Assembly: GCF_030817215.1 (NCBI RefSeq)
Contig: NZ_JAUSZA010000001.1
Span: forward strand, 5,554,501 to 5,618,500
DNA: 64,000 nucleotides
From: Paenibacillus sp. V4I3
GTDB taxonomy: Bacteria > Bacillota > Bacilli > Paenibacillales > NBRC-103111
Direction of reading: 5' to 3'
Below, piece by piece: positions 8,606 to 16,164 of the stretch. The notes beneath the pieces were generated by a model, which did no database searches, was not told where the DNA came from, and saw only the letters and a program-made list of their open reading frames with translations. Within the stretch, counting starts at the first letter, position 1; every line of letters starts with the position of its first letter. A program made the position numbers and the translations under genes.

Positions 8606-9047
8606 CCTGTTTCCCCTTGTTTTTTAATAGAGCTCCTGTAAATTTTTCGAATCCCTGCTGAACCAGTTGTTGATCAGCTTCAGTCATGTGTTGCAAAACA
8701 TTTTGATAAAATCGAATGGACTGCTGACGAACCTGCTCAATTGTCCGTTCACCTTTTTCAGTAAGAGAAATTAACATTTCTCTTCGGTTTTGTTCGTTGA
8801 TTTCCCGGCTTACGAAGCCTCCTTTTACTAGCCCATCAACAAGCCGGCTTACTGAACTTCGTTCTAGATGCAGCCTATCTGCTAATTCACCAAGTATTAG
8901 AGTGGAGTTCTCCACTTCTTGTAGAGCAAATACCTGTGATACTGAAAGTTGAAAACCACATGGGGTTACTGTTTGCTCTAATAAACCAAAATGCCTGATA
9001 AATTTTTGTACATTCAATCGAAGTTCCAAAATATTGTTTAATTCCAA
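8595..9047 (-). CDS. MarR-family transcriptional regulator
   Basis: A 150-residue regulator. The winged helix-turn-helix lies at about 45-115, with the typical LADRLHLERSSVSRLVDGLVKGGFVSR recognition segment (I give it only as the family pattern) and a DxR-like wing. Terminal helices make the dimer. It is divergent from the copper-storage gene and heads a two-gene unit with a membrane protein. A 39-base inverted repeat immediately upstream (9061-9099) is the likely operator. It may control both directions. The ligand is unknown. Confidence 0.88.
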   Translation of the reverse strand: MELNNILELRLNVQKFIRHFGLLEQTVTPCGFQLSVSQVFALQEVENSTLILGELADRLHLERSSVSRLVDGLVKGGFVSREINEQNRREMLISLTEKGERTIEQVRQQSIRFYQNVLQHMTEADQQLVQQGFEKFTGALLKNKGKQDEI

Positions 9048-9060
9048 AATAAACAGCTCC

Positions 9061-9099
9061 TTTATGTGTATTATACATATATTGTATTATACACATAAA
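9061..9099. promoter_or_regulatory. inverted-repeat operator upstream of the MarR gene
   Basis: Arms TTTATGTGTATTATACA and TGTATTATACACATAAA face each other around an AT-rich centre, 13 bases before the MarR start codon. Size and position fit a MarR autoregulatory operator. The divergent copper-storage gene begins 130 bases to the right. Confidence 0.7.
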
Positions 9100-9179
9100 A
9101 TCAAATAATGGAAATATAGTGTAAAAAAATAAAGATGATCACCAAAAGGCTTAAACGATTGTATCGGGACATTCACCCA

Positions 9180-9208
9180 TTGAATACGTTATTAAGATTA
9201 TTTATTAA
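9180..9208 (+). promoter_or_regulatory. putative promoter of the copper-storage gene
   Basis: TTGAAT (9180-9185) and TATTAA (9203-9208) are 17 bases apart, 20 bases before the start codon of the Cys-rich gene and next to its GAGGAG ribosome site. Confidence 0.5.
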
Positions 9209-9228
9209 TTCTTAGAGGAGTGCTTTAG

Positions 9229-9567
9229 ATGCCAATTCAAACAATGATGCCTGAGATGTTAAAGATGCTTCACGATTGTGCTGCTATGTGTGAACATACC
9301 GTTCATGTATTACTTCATAGACAGGACGCTCACTTACGAAGACATCAAATCAAACTTTTAACTGAATGTGCTTCAATCTGTCATTTGTGTTCAAAGTCTA
9401 TATCTAGACAAAGCCCGGTTATGAAAGCAATGTGTGATTTTTGTGCTTATGTTTGCGAGGTGTGTGGCCATGAATGTTTGAGACACAATGATCACGAATC
9501 TCAAATGTGTGGCCAAATGTGCTTGGCTTGTGCGAGAGAATGCCGCTCCTTTGCAATGGCAGCATAA
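9229..9567 (+). CDS. four-helix-bundle copper-storage protein (Csp3/DUF326-like)
   Basis: A 112-residue protein with 14 cysteines, mostly in CxxxC or CxxC pairs facing the inside of four predicted helices (for example ECASICHLC and CDFCAYVCEVCGHEC). This is the pattern of cytosolic Csp3 proteins, which store many Cu(I) ions in the core of the bundle. It has no signal peptide, unlike Csp1. It is the only plus-strand gene in the copper block and has its own promoter and terminator. It probably buffers cytosolic copper beside CsoR/CopZ/CopA. Confidence 0.88.
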   Translation: MPIQTMMPEMLKMLHDCAAMCEHTVHVLLHRQDAHLRRHQIKLLTECASICHLCSKSISRQSPVMKAMCDFCAYVCEVCGHECLRHNDHESQMCGQMCLACARECRSFAMAA

Positions 9568-9586
9568 TAAAATCCCTTTCAAAGGA

Positions 9587-9622
9587 AAATCCCCCACCAA
9601 AAGCCCAAAAGGTGGGGGATTT
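9587..9622. terminator. bidirectional intrinsic terminator
   Basis: Perfect 12-base arms AAATCCCCCACC and GGTGGGGGATTT, with A-rich and T-rich flanks, lie between the convergent copper-storage gene and the copC-copD gene. It can stop both. Confidence 0.9.
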
Positions 9623-9630
9623 CTTTAGTC

Positions 9631-11496
9631 TTAAAACATCACTCCAGGGATACGTATCTCAAATGGGAAAGTAATTTCTTCTCCCTGAGTCGTGACTGCA
9701 TGAACTTCCATTTGAACAACTCCAGCCGCGTGCAAAAAATCTCCCGTTAGACGGTATTCACCGTTACCCAACGAAAACGCAGTATCTTCGACAATCCAAT
9801 CAGGAGGCATCGTAAATTTAACACGTACTTGTTTAAAATCTAATTGATTGTCAAACCGGATAGAGATCTCATTTGTCCCCATTTTCAAGGGTGTAATTCC
9901 AATAGTAGCTTTCACTTCTTTTATTATTGCGCTTTTGGGAAATACCCCTTGTTCTGCCTCTTTTGGTGAAAGATCAATCAATACAGCAGCAACAACTAGG
10001 ATGATACCAGCGACATAAACTTCAATCTTCAATTGCTTTAACAGGCGTAAGCCCATTATAGAAAATTTCTTTAAATATCTCATTTGTAAAAAGCCAATGA
10101 ATAATATTTCAATAAATAAAACCATTTTTATAACAATGAGTTTACCCCAATTGCTAGCGAGGAAAGATTCAATGCTATATGAGGTTACATAATTGTTCGA
10201 CATCAATAATCCCGTTATTCCGATAATAAGGATACTTCCTAATGCCCATTTTGAGTACGTTTTTCCTACGACTTTAAGCCAATCCAATGAGTTTTCTTTT
10301 GGTATCATCAATAATAAGCCGATTAAACCACCTAACCAAACAGATACAGCTAACAAGTGGAATCCATCCAATAAAATACTCCATGTTCCACCGTAGCTCG
10401 GGGTGGAAGAATGCCCAGTAAAAGTCCATAGCAAAACAGTAATTAAAAGTAATGTTAATCGAATGATTCTTTTGAAAATCCAAAATCCCATTGTCAGAAG
10501 GATGATCTGAATGATCGGGATCCATATAAACGAGAATGTGAAAAATTCATTCCACTGTACTTGCATATAATTGATTCTGTTCATAATGAACTCAACGATG
10601 AAGCCGAGAGCAGTTATACTATAAAATAAATTTGAAGCCATTCTCCAACGCGGAACATTTCCTCTTCCTCTAGCCACGAATAATTCAAACAAACTTCCAC
10701 CTGCCAGTGACAGCAGCCCTACAAAAGCAAGCCAATGAGCAAACTGTAGAAAACCAACATGACTAAATATAGAGTCTTTTGAGATACCATTAGAACCTTT
10801 TAACGGCGTATACTCCTGAACTGCGAAATAATAAACACTATTTTTCTCAAACTGACCTACAGTCGCATACCAATGAACAGAGTAGGTTCCCTTGTGAAGC
10901 TGACTATTCATTTTTACGGTAAAGTGATTGGGGTTTGCAGGGTCTTGAACAGGCTCTCCTATAGGAACCACTTTATCTTGGTCATCAAAAACACCAAAAA
11001 CCGTTACATTGGTCGCATCTGTAAACCAAAGTTCGATTTGTTCAGGAGATTCGGATAAGATGGTGCCATCTCCTGGACTTGACCTTTCCAATTTAAAATT
11101 TCGAAGCATCTCTGCTTGTGAGCGAACCGGCTTCTTAACTTCAAACTGATAATTCTCCTTAACTTGATGTCCGTCATAACTAATGGCTTCAATCTTTACT
11201 GAAAATTTACCTGGAGATAGTTGATTCGGAAACGCCGCTATAACGTGACGCTTATCATTTGGATCAAGTTGAGGTTTTTCAAGCGTAACATTAGTATTCT
11301 GTTCGCCAATTACAACAATCGAACCTTGAAATAGTTCAACAGGATCCTCAAACCAAAGTTCAATTTGGGCAGGTGTATTCTCTAAAACAGCTCCTGCTTG
11401 CGGTAACATTTTTTCAATGGGCGAATGAGCTAAAGCAATGTGGTTCTGAAATAGAAGAGCAAAAAATGCAAGTAGTGGAATAACTTTGTTACGCAT
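9631..11496 (-). CDS. CopC-CopD fusion copper-resistance protein (copy 1)
   Basis: A 621-residue protein like Bacillus YcnJ. After the signal peptide (residues 1-23) the predicted mature protein starts with His24 (HSPIEK), the N-terminal copper ligand of CopC. Asp108 and His110 in the YDGH segment complete the Cu(II) site. A second CopC-like domain (about 135-225) lacks both. About eight transmembrane helices of a CopD domain follow (about 245-505), then an outside C-terminal beta domain. It probably binds copper at the outer face and moves it across the membrane. It is the last gene of the long minus-strand operon and ends at a strong terminator. Confidence 0.92.
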   Translation of the reverse strand: MRNKVIPLLAFFALLFQNHIALAHSPIEKMLPQAGAVLENTPAQIELWFEDPVELFQGSIVVIGEQNTNVTLEKPQLDPNDKRHVIAAFPNQLSPGKFSVKIEAISYDGHQVKENYQFEVKKPVRSQAEMLRNFKLERSSPGDGTILSESPEQIELWFTDATNVTVFGVFDDQDKVVPIGEPVQDPANPNHFTVKMNSQLHKGTYSVHWYATVGQFEKNSVYYFAVQEYTPLKGSNGISKDSIFSHVGFLQFAHWLAFVGLLSLAGGSLFELFVARGRGNVPRWRMASNLFYSITALGFIVEFIMNRINYMQVQWNEFFTFSFIWIPIIQIILLTMGFWIFKRIIRLTLLLITVLLWTFTGHSSTPSYGGTWSILLDGFHLLAVSVWLGGLIGLLLMIPKENSLDWLKVVGKTYSKWALGSILIIGITGLLMSNNYVTSYSIESFLASNWGKLIVIKMVLFIEILFIGFLQMRYLKKFSIMGLRLLKQLKIEVYVAGIILVVAAVLIDLSPKEAEQGVFPKSAIIKEVKATIGITPLKMGTNEISIRFDNQLDFKQVRVKFTMPPDWIVEDTAFSLGNGEYRLTGDFLHAAGVVQMEVHAVTTQGEEITFPFEIRIPGVMF

Positions 11497-11556
11497 AACA
11501 ACCTCACTGTGAACTATGAAATGTGGAAATCCTAAAGCCGATATAGCGGCTCTTTT

Positions 11557-12075
11557 TTATTTTGGTAAAATTGGTTTTATTAAAGTTTCTATTGTCTTTT
11601 CATCCATTTGCCCAAGATTTATATGAGAAATCTGTCCATCAGGTTGAATAAATACTGAGTGTGGCAGTGCATTTGCTTGATAAATATCGGCCACCTTCAA
11701 TCCTGGATCTAATACAATCGGAAAATCGACTCCTAGTTCCTTAACAAAAGCAGAAACCGTTTTTTGGGGTTCGCTAGCATTCATACCGATGATCACAAGT
11801 CCTTGGTCCTTGTATTTTAGATATTCTTTTTCTAATGCCGGCATTTCGTCACGACAAGGCTTGCAGAAAGTTCCCCAAAAATTAAGGACGACCCCTTTAC
11901 CTCTATAATCACTAAGTGATAAATCACGTCCGTCTAATGTCTTCAATTGAAAATTAGCAGCATATGTTTTTTCTTGGATAGGTGATGATGATTTATATAT
12001 TTGAGAAATAATAGTTACGCTAGCCAAAATTACAATCACGACAACCATTACCCATTGGAGGATTCGCTGATTCAA
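11557..12075 (-). CDS. membrane-anchored ResA/TlpA-like thiol-disulfide oxidoreductase
   Basis: A 172-residue protein with one N-terminal membrane helix (about 7-26) and an AhpC/TSA-type thioredoxin fold. The redox site is Cys71-Lys-Pro-Cys74 (WGTFCKPC), with the cis-proline further on (ALPHSV). Family members reduce disulfides or apo-cytochrome and CuA-site cysteines outside the membrane. In this operon it sits between the beta-propeller-like lipoprotein gene and copC-copD. A role in delivering or reducing copper ligands is plausible but inferred. Confidence 0.9.
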   Translation of the reverse strand: MNQRILQWVMVVVIVILASVTIISQIYKSSSPIQEKTYAANFQLKTLDGRDLSLSDYRGKGVVLNFWGTFCKPCRDEMPALEKEYLKYKDQGLVIIGMNASEPQKTVSAFVKELGVDFPIVLDPGLKVADIYQANALPHSVFIQPDGQISHINLGQMDEKTIETLIKPILPK

Positions 12076-12104
12076 GTGAGTTCCTCCTTTTCTCCAGTTT
12101 TTAT

Positions 12105-13001
12105 TTACTTCGAGATTCCGTTACCCTTGTCGGAAATTCTGGTCCATTTCGTTCCTGCATCTTTACTTATAAATACATCTTTTTTGTAAGTTGCCAACAC
12201 TAATTCATTATGATCTGTTGGATTTTGAGCAATATAAGAGATAGCATCATCTTTATCCAATGTAGGAAGTTTGATTTCTTTCTTATCTTTACTACTCACA
12301 TTGATTTGTAACATTGTTGGAGAATTTGCCGCTGCTACAAATAACTCACCGTTATTGCTAAATGTTAGGGATGTAACTACTAACCCGGATATCAATTTTT
12401 CAATATGGTTTCCGGAATCTTTAGAAAGAAAAAGTCCTTCTTTGCTTCCAAGTGCAACAACCTTGTCGTCAGATGGATGAGTTGCTATTGCTAATGGTTC
12501 TCCAGAAAAACCGTTTAATTCAGACTTATTCCACGTCTTAGCCTCGTCCTTTGAAACATACAACCCAGTAGATTTCATTTTTGTATTTGGTTGTTCATTG
12601 AATACATAAATCGTGTGTGTTTTATAACCAACTGTCATTGCGTGAAAGTCGCTTACACCTTCAAAATCAAGTATAGTCAATGATTTCCCCCCATCAGTGC
12701 TTTTTACGACTCCAAGTGGGTTTTTCAGTTTAGAACCTTGTCCTGGATGACCACTACTATAAAAACCACTATCAACTGCGACAAAGCCCATATAATCGTT
12801 TTTCGGAGCATCGACATTGCTCCATTTCCCCACCGAGTATGCAACCAAACCTGTATGTGCAGGAATCAAAATTTGTTTTCCGTCACTTGTATAACCCAAT
12901 CCGTGAATATGTTCCATAGTCACTTTGGAAGTAGAGTTAGAGCAAGCAGACAGCATGAAAGAAGCTGCTACTATTGAAACAAGCATTCCTTTATATTTCA
13001 T
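12105..13001 (-). CDS. BNR-repeat (F510_1955-type) lipoprotein
   Basis: A 298-residue exported lipoprotein. The start is ATG at 13001, preceded by GGGGGAAG; a longer frame upstream lacks a ribosome site and would put 26 charged residues before the signal peptide. The lipobox cysteine is Cys20 (LSAC). Repeated sialidase-type motifs (STDGGKS, SKDEAKTW, SKDSGNH, SKDAGTKW) indicate a beta-propeller of the F510_1955/YCF48-like sort. Such proteins recur in Bacillota copper clusters; glycosidase activity is not shown. The small membrane protein gene upstream overlaps it by 4 bases. It should be lipidated by the Lgt of the same operon. Confidence 0.8.
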   Translation of the reverse strand: MKYKGMLVSIVAASFMLSACSNSTSKVTMEHIHGLGYTSDGKQILIPAHTGLVAYSVGKWSNVDAPKNDYMGFVAVDSGFYSSGHPGQGSKLKNPLGVVKSTDGGKSLTILDFEGVSDFHAMTVGYKTHTIYVFNEQPNTKMKSTGLYVSKDEAKTWNKSELNGFSGEPLAIATHPSDDKVVALGSKEGLFLSKDSGNHIEKLISGLVVTSLTFSNNGELFVAAANSPTMLQINVSSKDKKEIKLPTLDKDDAISYIAQNPTDHNELVLATYKKDVFISKDAGTKWTRISDKGNGISK

Positions 13002-13207
13002 TTTCTTCCCCCTTTTCTTGACTTGATAATAAGATAAACGATTGCCATTACGATCAGTGGAATGCCAATCCACATACAAACGTTGAAAAAATTATTTAAG
13101 TAACGAAGAATGGAACCTGAGCCCATCATCCACGAAGCTGACATCGTTAAACAACCAATTCCCATTAACACTAAAGCTAAAGCAATAAACCAATCAGCCA
13201 ACTTCAC
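12998..13207 (-). CDS. small two-helix membrane protein
   Basis: A 69-residue protein started by GTG at 13207, chosen because GGAGG lies 8 bases upstream; a longer frame runs back into the kinase gene without a ribosome site. It overlaps the kinase stop by 14 bases and the next lipoprotein start by 4 bases, so it is tightly coupled. Two membrane helices are visible (about 5-27 and 43-62), with a short Met/Ser-rich loop (SASWMMGSGS) that might touch copper. No family name can be given. Confidence 0.7.
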   Translation of the reverse strand: MKLADWFIALALVLMGIGCLTMSASWMMGSGSILRYLNNFFNVCMWIGIPLIVMAIVYLIIKSRKGGRK

Positions 13208-14615
13208 TTTCAACACCTCCGCCAGGAGAAGTTGGAACAATAAATTCAATTTCAAATCGTGTCCCCTTATTAAGTTCACTCGAAACTTGTATGTTACCAC
13301 CTTGAAGTTCAATAAGCTTTTTTACTATAGCTAACCCTAACCCCGAACCACCGTATTCTCGTGACCTTGATTTTTCAACTCGATAAAACCGATTGAAGAT
13401 TTGGGATAACTCTTCTTCCGGAATGCCGAAGCCCGTGTCTTCAATGAGGATAGAGACTTTGTTATTTTCCTTGTTAATAGCTGCGTGAATATGACCTTCA
13501 TTGGTATAACGAATTGCGTTTTCCAATAAGTTCGTAAAGACTTGCTCCATTCGTAAGCCATCACCATAAATGAGAGGTAATTGCTTGTCAAAATGATAGT
13601 CCAGTTGTAATCCTTTTTCGTTTACTTTCAACCTGCATTTATGAATGGCATTCTCCATAACCTCTGTAAGGTCAATCCATTCCATTTCTAATGAAACCTT
13701 ACCTTCTTCCATCTTGGAAAGTTCGAACAAATCCTCAATCAATAGCGTCAACCTATTGGATTCCGAAGCAATTAAGTCCAAATAGTGTTCTTTTTCTGCT
13801 TCATTTTGATAAAGTTTGTTCTTCAGAACTTTCGCATAGCCATCTACATAGGTGATGGGTGTACGTAATTCGTGTGATATGTTAGAAAAAAATTCATTTC
13901 TCGTATCTCGATAATTTTTTAAATCCAAAGCAAGTTCATTAATCGCTTGTGCTAACGAACCGATTTCGTCATTGGATTTCAAACGAACTCGAGTGCCCAA
14001 ATCTCCTTTTGCGATTCTCCGTGTTGCTTGCTCCATTTGAATAAGAGGAGTCGACAACTTCTTGGAGAGAACAAAAGTAAAACCGAGCGCCAATAAGAAC
14101 GCTCCAAATCCCGATAGAAGCAATAAACGCTGTACATTTTGAATAGACTGATGCATTCCCTCAATGGATGAGAGAACAAATACACCACCGACTACTGTAT
14201 TTTCAAGCATAACAGGACTTCCATAAACCATATAACGATTACTGGTGGTTGGTTCTTCATAATCCATTGATAATGATTTACCTTCAAAGAGAGGAGCAAT
14301 ATCTTTGTCAGGGAGAGATGCATCCTCTGTAATTGTGATCAATCCAGAGTTGGCAATAATCTTTCCCGTATTATTGATAATAAAAAACTTTACATCGGAA
14401 AACTCCGCAATGGTCTTAATGGTTTGGGCGGTTGAAGCACCATCAGATAAAGCCTGTGCGTAGCGAGTAGATAGTGCCTTAATATTGTCTTGAATATTCT
14501 TTTGGTAAAAGCTAGTTAAAATCTGATTGATAACGAATCCCATTGGCAGCAGTACAACAAGAAAAAGAATAATGATCGTACTACCTAATTTAACAACCAC
14601 TCGATTCCATTTCAT
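13194..14615 (-). CDS. sensor histidine kinase with extracytoplasmic domain (pair 2)
   Basis: A 473-residue kinase. Membrane helices at about 9-30 and 163-183 enclose an outside sensor of about 130 residues (PAS/dCache-like pattern). HAMP follows at about 184-236, HisKA with His248 in SHELRTP, and a GHKL ATPase domain (DTGFG, GSGLGL). It contains no obvious Met/His cluster in the sensor, so direct metal sensing is not evident. It overlaps the response regulator gene by 4 bases. It belongs to the operon of cupredoxin, CopCD and Lgt and probably controls it. Confidence 0.93.
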   Translation of the reverse strand: MKWNRVVVKLGSTIIILFLVVLLPMGFVINQILTSFYQKNIQDNIKALSTRYAQALSDGASTAQTIKTIAEFSDVKFFIINNTGKIIANSGLITITEDASLPDKDIAPLFEGKSLSMDYEEPTTSNRYMVYGSPVMLENTVVGGVFVLSSIEGMHQSIQNVQRLLLLSGFGAFLLALGFTFVLSKKLSTPLIQMEQATRRIAKGDLGTRVRLKSNDEIGSLAQAINELALDLKNYRDTRNEFFSNISHELRTPITYVDGYAKVLKNKLYQNEAEKEHYLDLIASESNRLTLLIEDLFELSKMEEGKVSLEMEWIDLTEVMENAIHKCRLKVNEKGLQLDYHFDKQLPLIYGDGLRMEQVFTNLLENAIRYTNEGHIHAAINKENNKVSILIEDTGFGIPEEELSQIFNRFYRVEKSRSREYGGSGLGLAIVKKLIELQGGNIQVSSELNKGTRFEIEFIVPTSPGGGVESEVG

Positions 14616-15310
14616 TTGGCTTCATTTCCTTGGAATTTATAGCCCACACCCCAAACGGTTTGAATAGGATTATGAGTAAAACCTGCGTTACGAAGCTTCT
14701 CTCGTACATTTTTAACGTGCGTATCCACGGTACGAATATCACCCAAATAATCTCGGCTCCAGATCTGATCTAACAATAATTCTCTTGTTAGAACTTTTCT
14801 TGGATGACTTGCTATATAAAATAATAAATCGTATTCTTTAGGGGCCAAGTCTACCATCTGCTCACCGATAGTGACCTCACGACGTTCGGGATTAATACTC
14901 ATTTCAAAATAACGGATGACAGCCGTTGATTCTATGAATGGACCCGACAAATTAGCTCTCCTTAGGAGAGCATTCACACGTGCAGCAAGCTCTTCATGTT
15001 CAAACGGTTTTACCAAGTAATCGTCTGCGCCTAATTTCAATCCTTGGACTTTATCTTTTGTTTCGGAACGAGCTGTCAACATAAGTATCGGAATTTGACT
15101 GTTTTCACGAATTTGCCGACATACTTCCCATCCATCTATACCAGGCATCATGATGTCTAAGATGATAAGATCATAAGCATGCAGTTTAAGAAGCTCGAGC
15201 GCTTGATAACCGTCCTCAGCCTCTGTAACCTCGAATCCCTCTTTGGAAAGATAAATGCGAAGGAGGTTGCGCATATTTTTTTCATCATCGACCACCAAAA
15301 CGTGTGCCAT
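14612..15310 (-). CDS. OmpR/PhoB-family response regulator (pair 2)
   Basis: A 232-residue regulator. The start at 15310 has GGAGG five bases upstream; the longer frame would begin inside that ribosome site. The receiver has DDE at 8-10, phospho-acceptor Asp52 (LIILDIMMPG) and the switch Lys in LVKPFEHEE. A winged-helix domain follows, ending GVGYKF. Being inside the operon, it is the best candidate to bind the TCACAA direct repeats at 16140-16158 and 19242-19260, which differ at only 2 of 19 positions. Confidence 0.93.
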   Translation of the reverse strand: MAHVLVVDDEKNMRNLLRIYLSKEGFEVTEAEDGYQALELLKLHAYDLIILDIMMPGIDGWEVCRQIRENSQIPILMLTARSETKDKVQGLKLGADDYLVKPFEHEELAARVNALLRRANLSGPFIESTAVIRYFEMSINPERREVTIGEQMVDLAPKEYDLLFYIASHPRKVLTRELLLDQIWSRDYLGDIRTVDTHVKNVREKLRNAGFTHNPIQTVWGVGYKFQGNEAK

Positions 15311-15324
15311 AAATCCTCCAAGTA

Positions 15325-16104
15325 TCAAGCCGTTTTTACCTGCAATTTAGACCTTGCGTAAAAGTAACCCATCAGAAGTACAGATAAACCAATAATGGTC
15401 ATACTTGTCCATTGTGCCGCTGTCCAATGAAATAAAAATCTTGGCGTATCGCCGCGAAGATACTCCAGCATAAATCTTCCCAGAGCGTACAATATATTAT
15501 AGGTTAAAAAAGTAAATCCTCTAAACCACGTTCGATTTTTGAAAATGAGCAGCAATCCGAATATAACAAAATCCCATTGCCCTTCCCATACCTCCGCTGG
15601 AAACAGAGGCACAGAACCATAAGTTTCATAAGCAATCGTTCCCGGTGGATATACAAGCCCGAAATTGGAGCCTGTAGGTGAACCGAACGCATCTCCATTA
15701 AGCAAGCAAGCGATTCTTCCAACCCCTTGTCCAAAGGCGATAGCAGGAGCCAAGATATCAGCAATTTCCCAAAAATCTAGCTTCTTGAGTTTTGTATAGA
15801 TAGCTCCGCCTATAAAACCTCCCACTAAACCACCTTGGATAGATAGTCCGCCTTCCCATATCGCAATGACTTTCCCCAAGTGTTGCGAATAATATGCCCA
15901 ATCGAAGAAAAAAACTTGCCAAAAACGAGCCCCAATAATGGCACCGATTACGGCATAAAAAACAATATTTCCAAGATGTTCTCGATACTTGGTTCCTTTC
16001 GCCAGATAATAAGCGACCCCAAGTCCTAAAATAATAGCAATCGCCACAAGGAGACCATATGACCTTATGGGATATCCAGCAATTGTAAATAATATAACCC
16101 TCAT
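15325..16104 (-). CDS. lgt: prolipoprotein diacylglyceryl transferase (second, operon-borne Lgt)
   Basis: A 259-residue, seven-helix membrane enzyme that adds diacylglycerol to the lipobox cysteine of prolipoproteins. The family block WEGGLSIQGGLVGG and the signature region GQGVGRIACLLNGD are visible; length and topology are normal. Finding Lgt inside a copper operon is unusual. The island encodes two lipobox proteins (Cys18 in the FixH-like protein, Cys20 in the BNR protein), so it may serve them specifically. Whether the genome has another lgt cannot be seen here. Its own promoter lies just upstream (16128-16158). Confidence 0.93.
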   Translation of the reverse strand: MRVILFTIAGYPIRSYGLLVAIAIILGLGVAYYLAKGTKYREHLGNIVFYAVIGAIIGARFWQVFFFDWAYYSQHLGKVIAIWEGGLSIQGGLVGGFIGGAIYTKLKKLDFWEIADILAPAIAFGQGVGRIACLLNGDAFGSPTGSNFGLVYPPGTIAYETYGSVPLFPAEVWEGQWDFVIFGLLLIFKNRTWFRGFTFLTYNILYALGRFMLEYLRGDTPRFLFHWTAAQWTSMTIIGLSVLLMGYFYARSKLQVKTA

Positions 16105-16127
16105 ATTCCACCATCCTCATCCCATTC

Positions 16128-16158
16128 ATTATATCCAAGAAATTTGTTGAAATTGTGA
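16128..16158 (-). promoter_or_regulatory. predicted response-regulator-dependent promoter before lgt
   Basis: The minus strand carries TCACAATTTCAACAAATTT (16158-16140), then six bases, then a perfect TATAAT (16133-16128). The 19-base site matches the one before the cupredoxin gene at 17 of 19 positions with the same spacing. It gives the lgt-regulator-kinase half of the operon a second start. Confidence 0.7.
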
Positions 16159-16164
16159 TGGATG

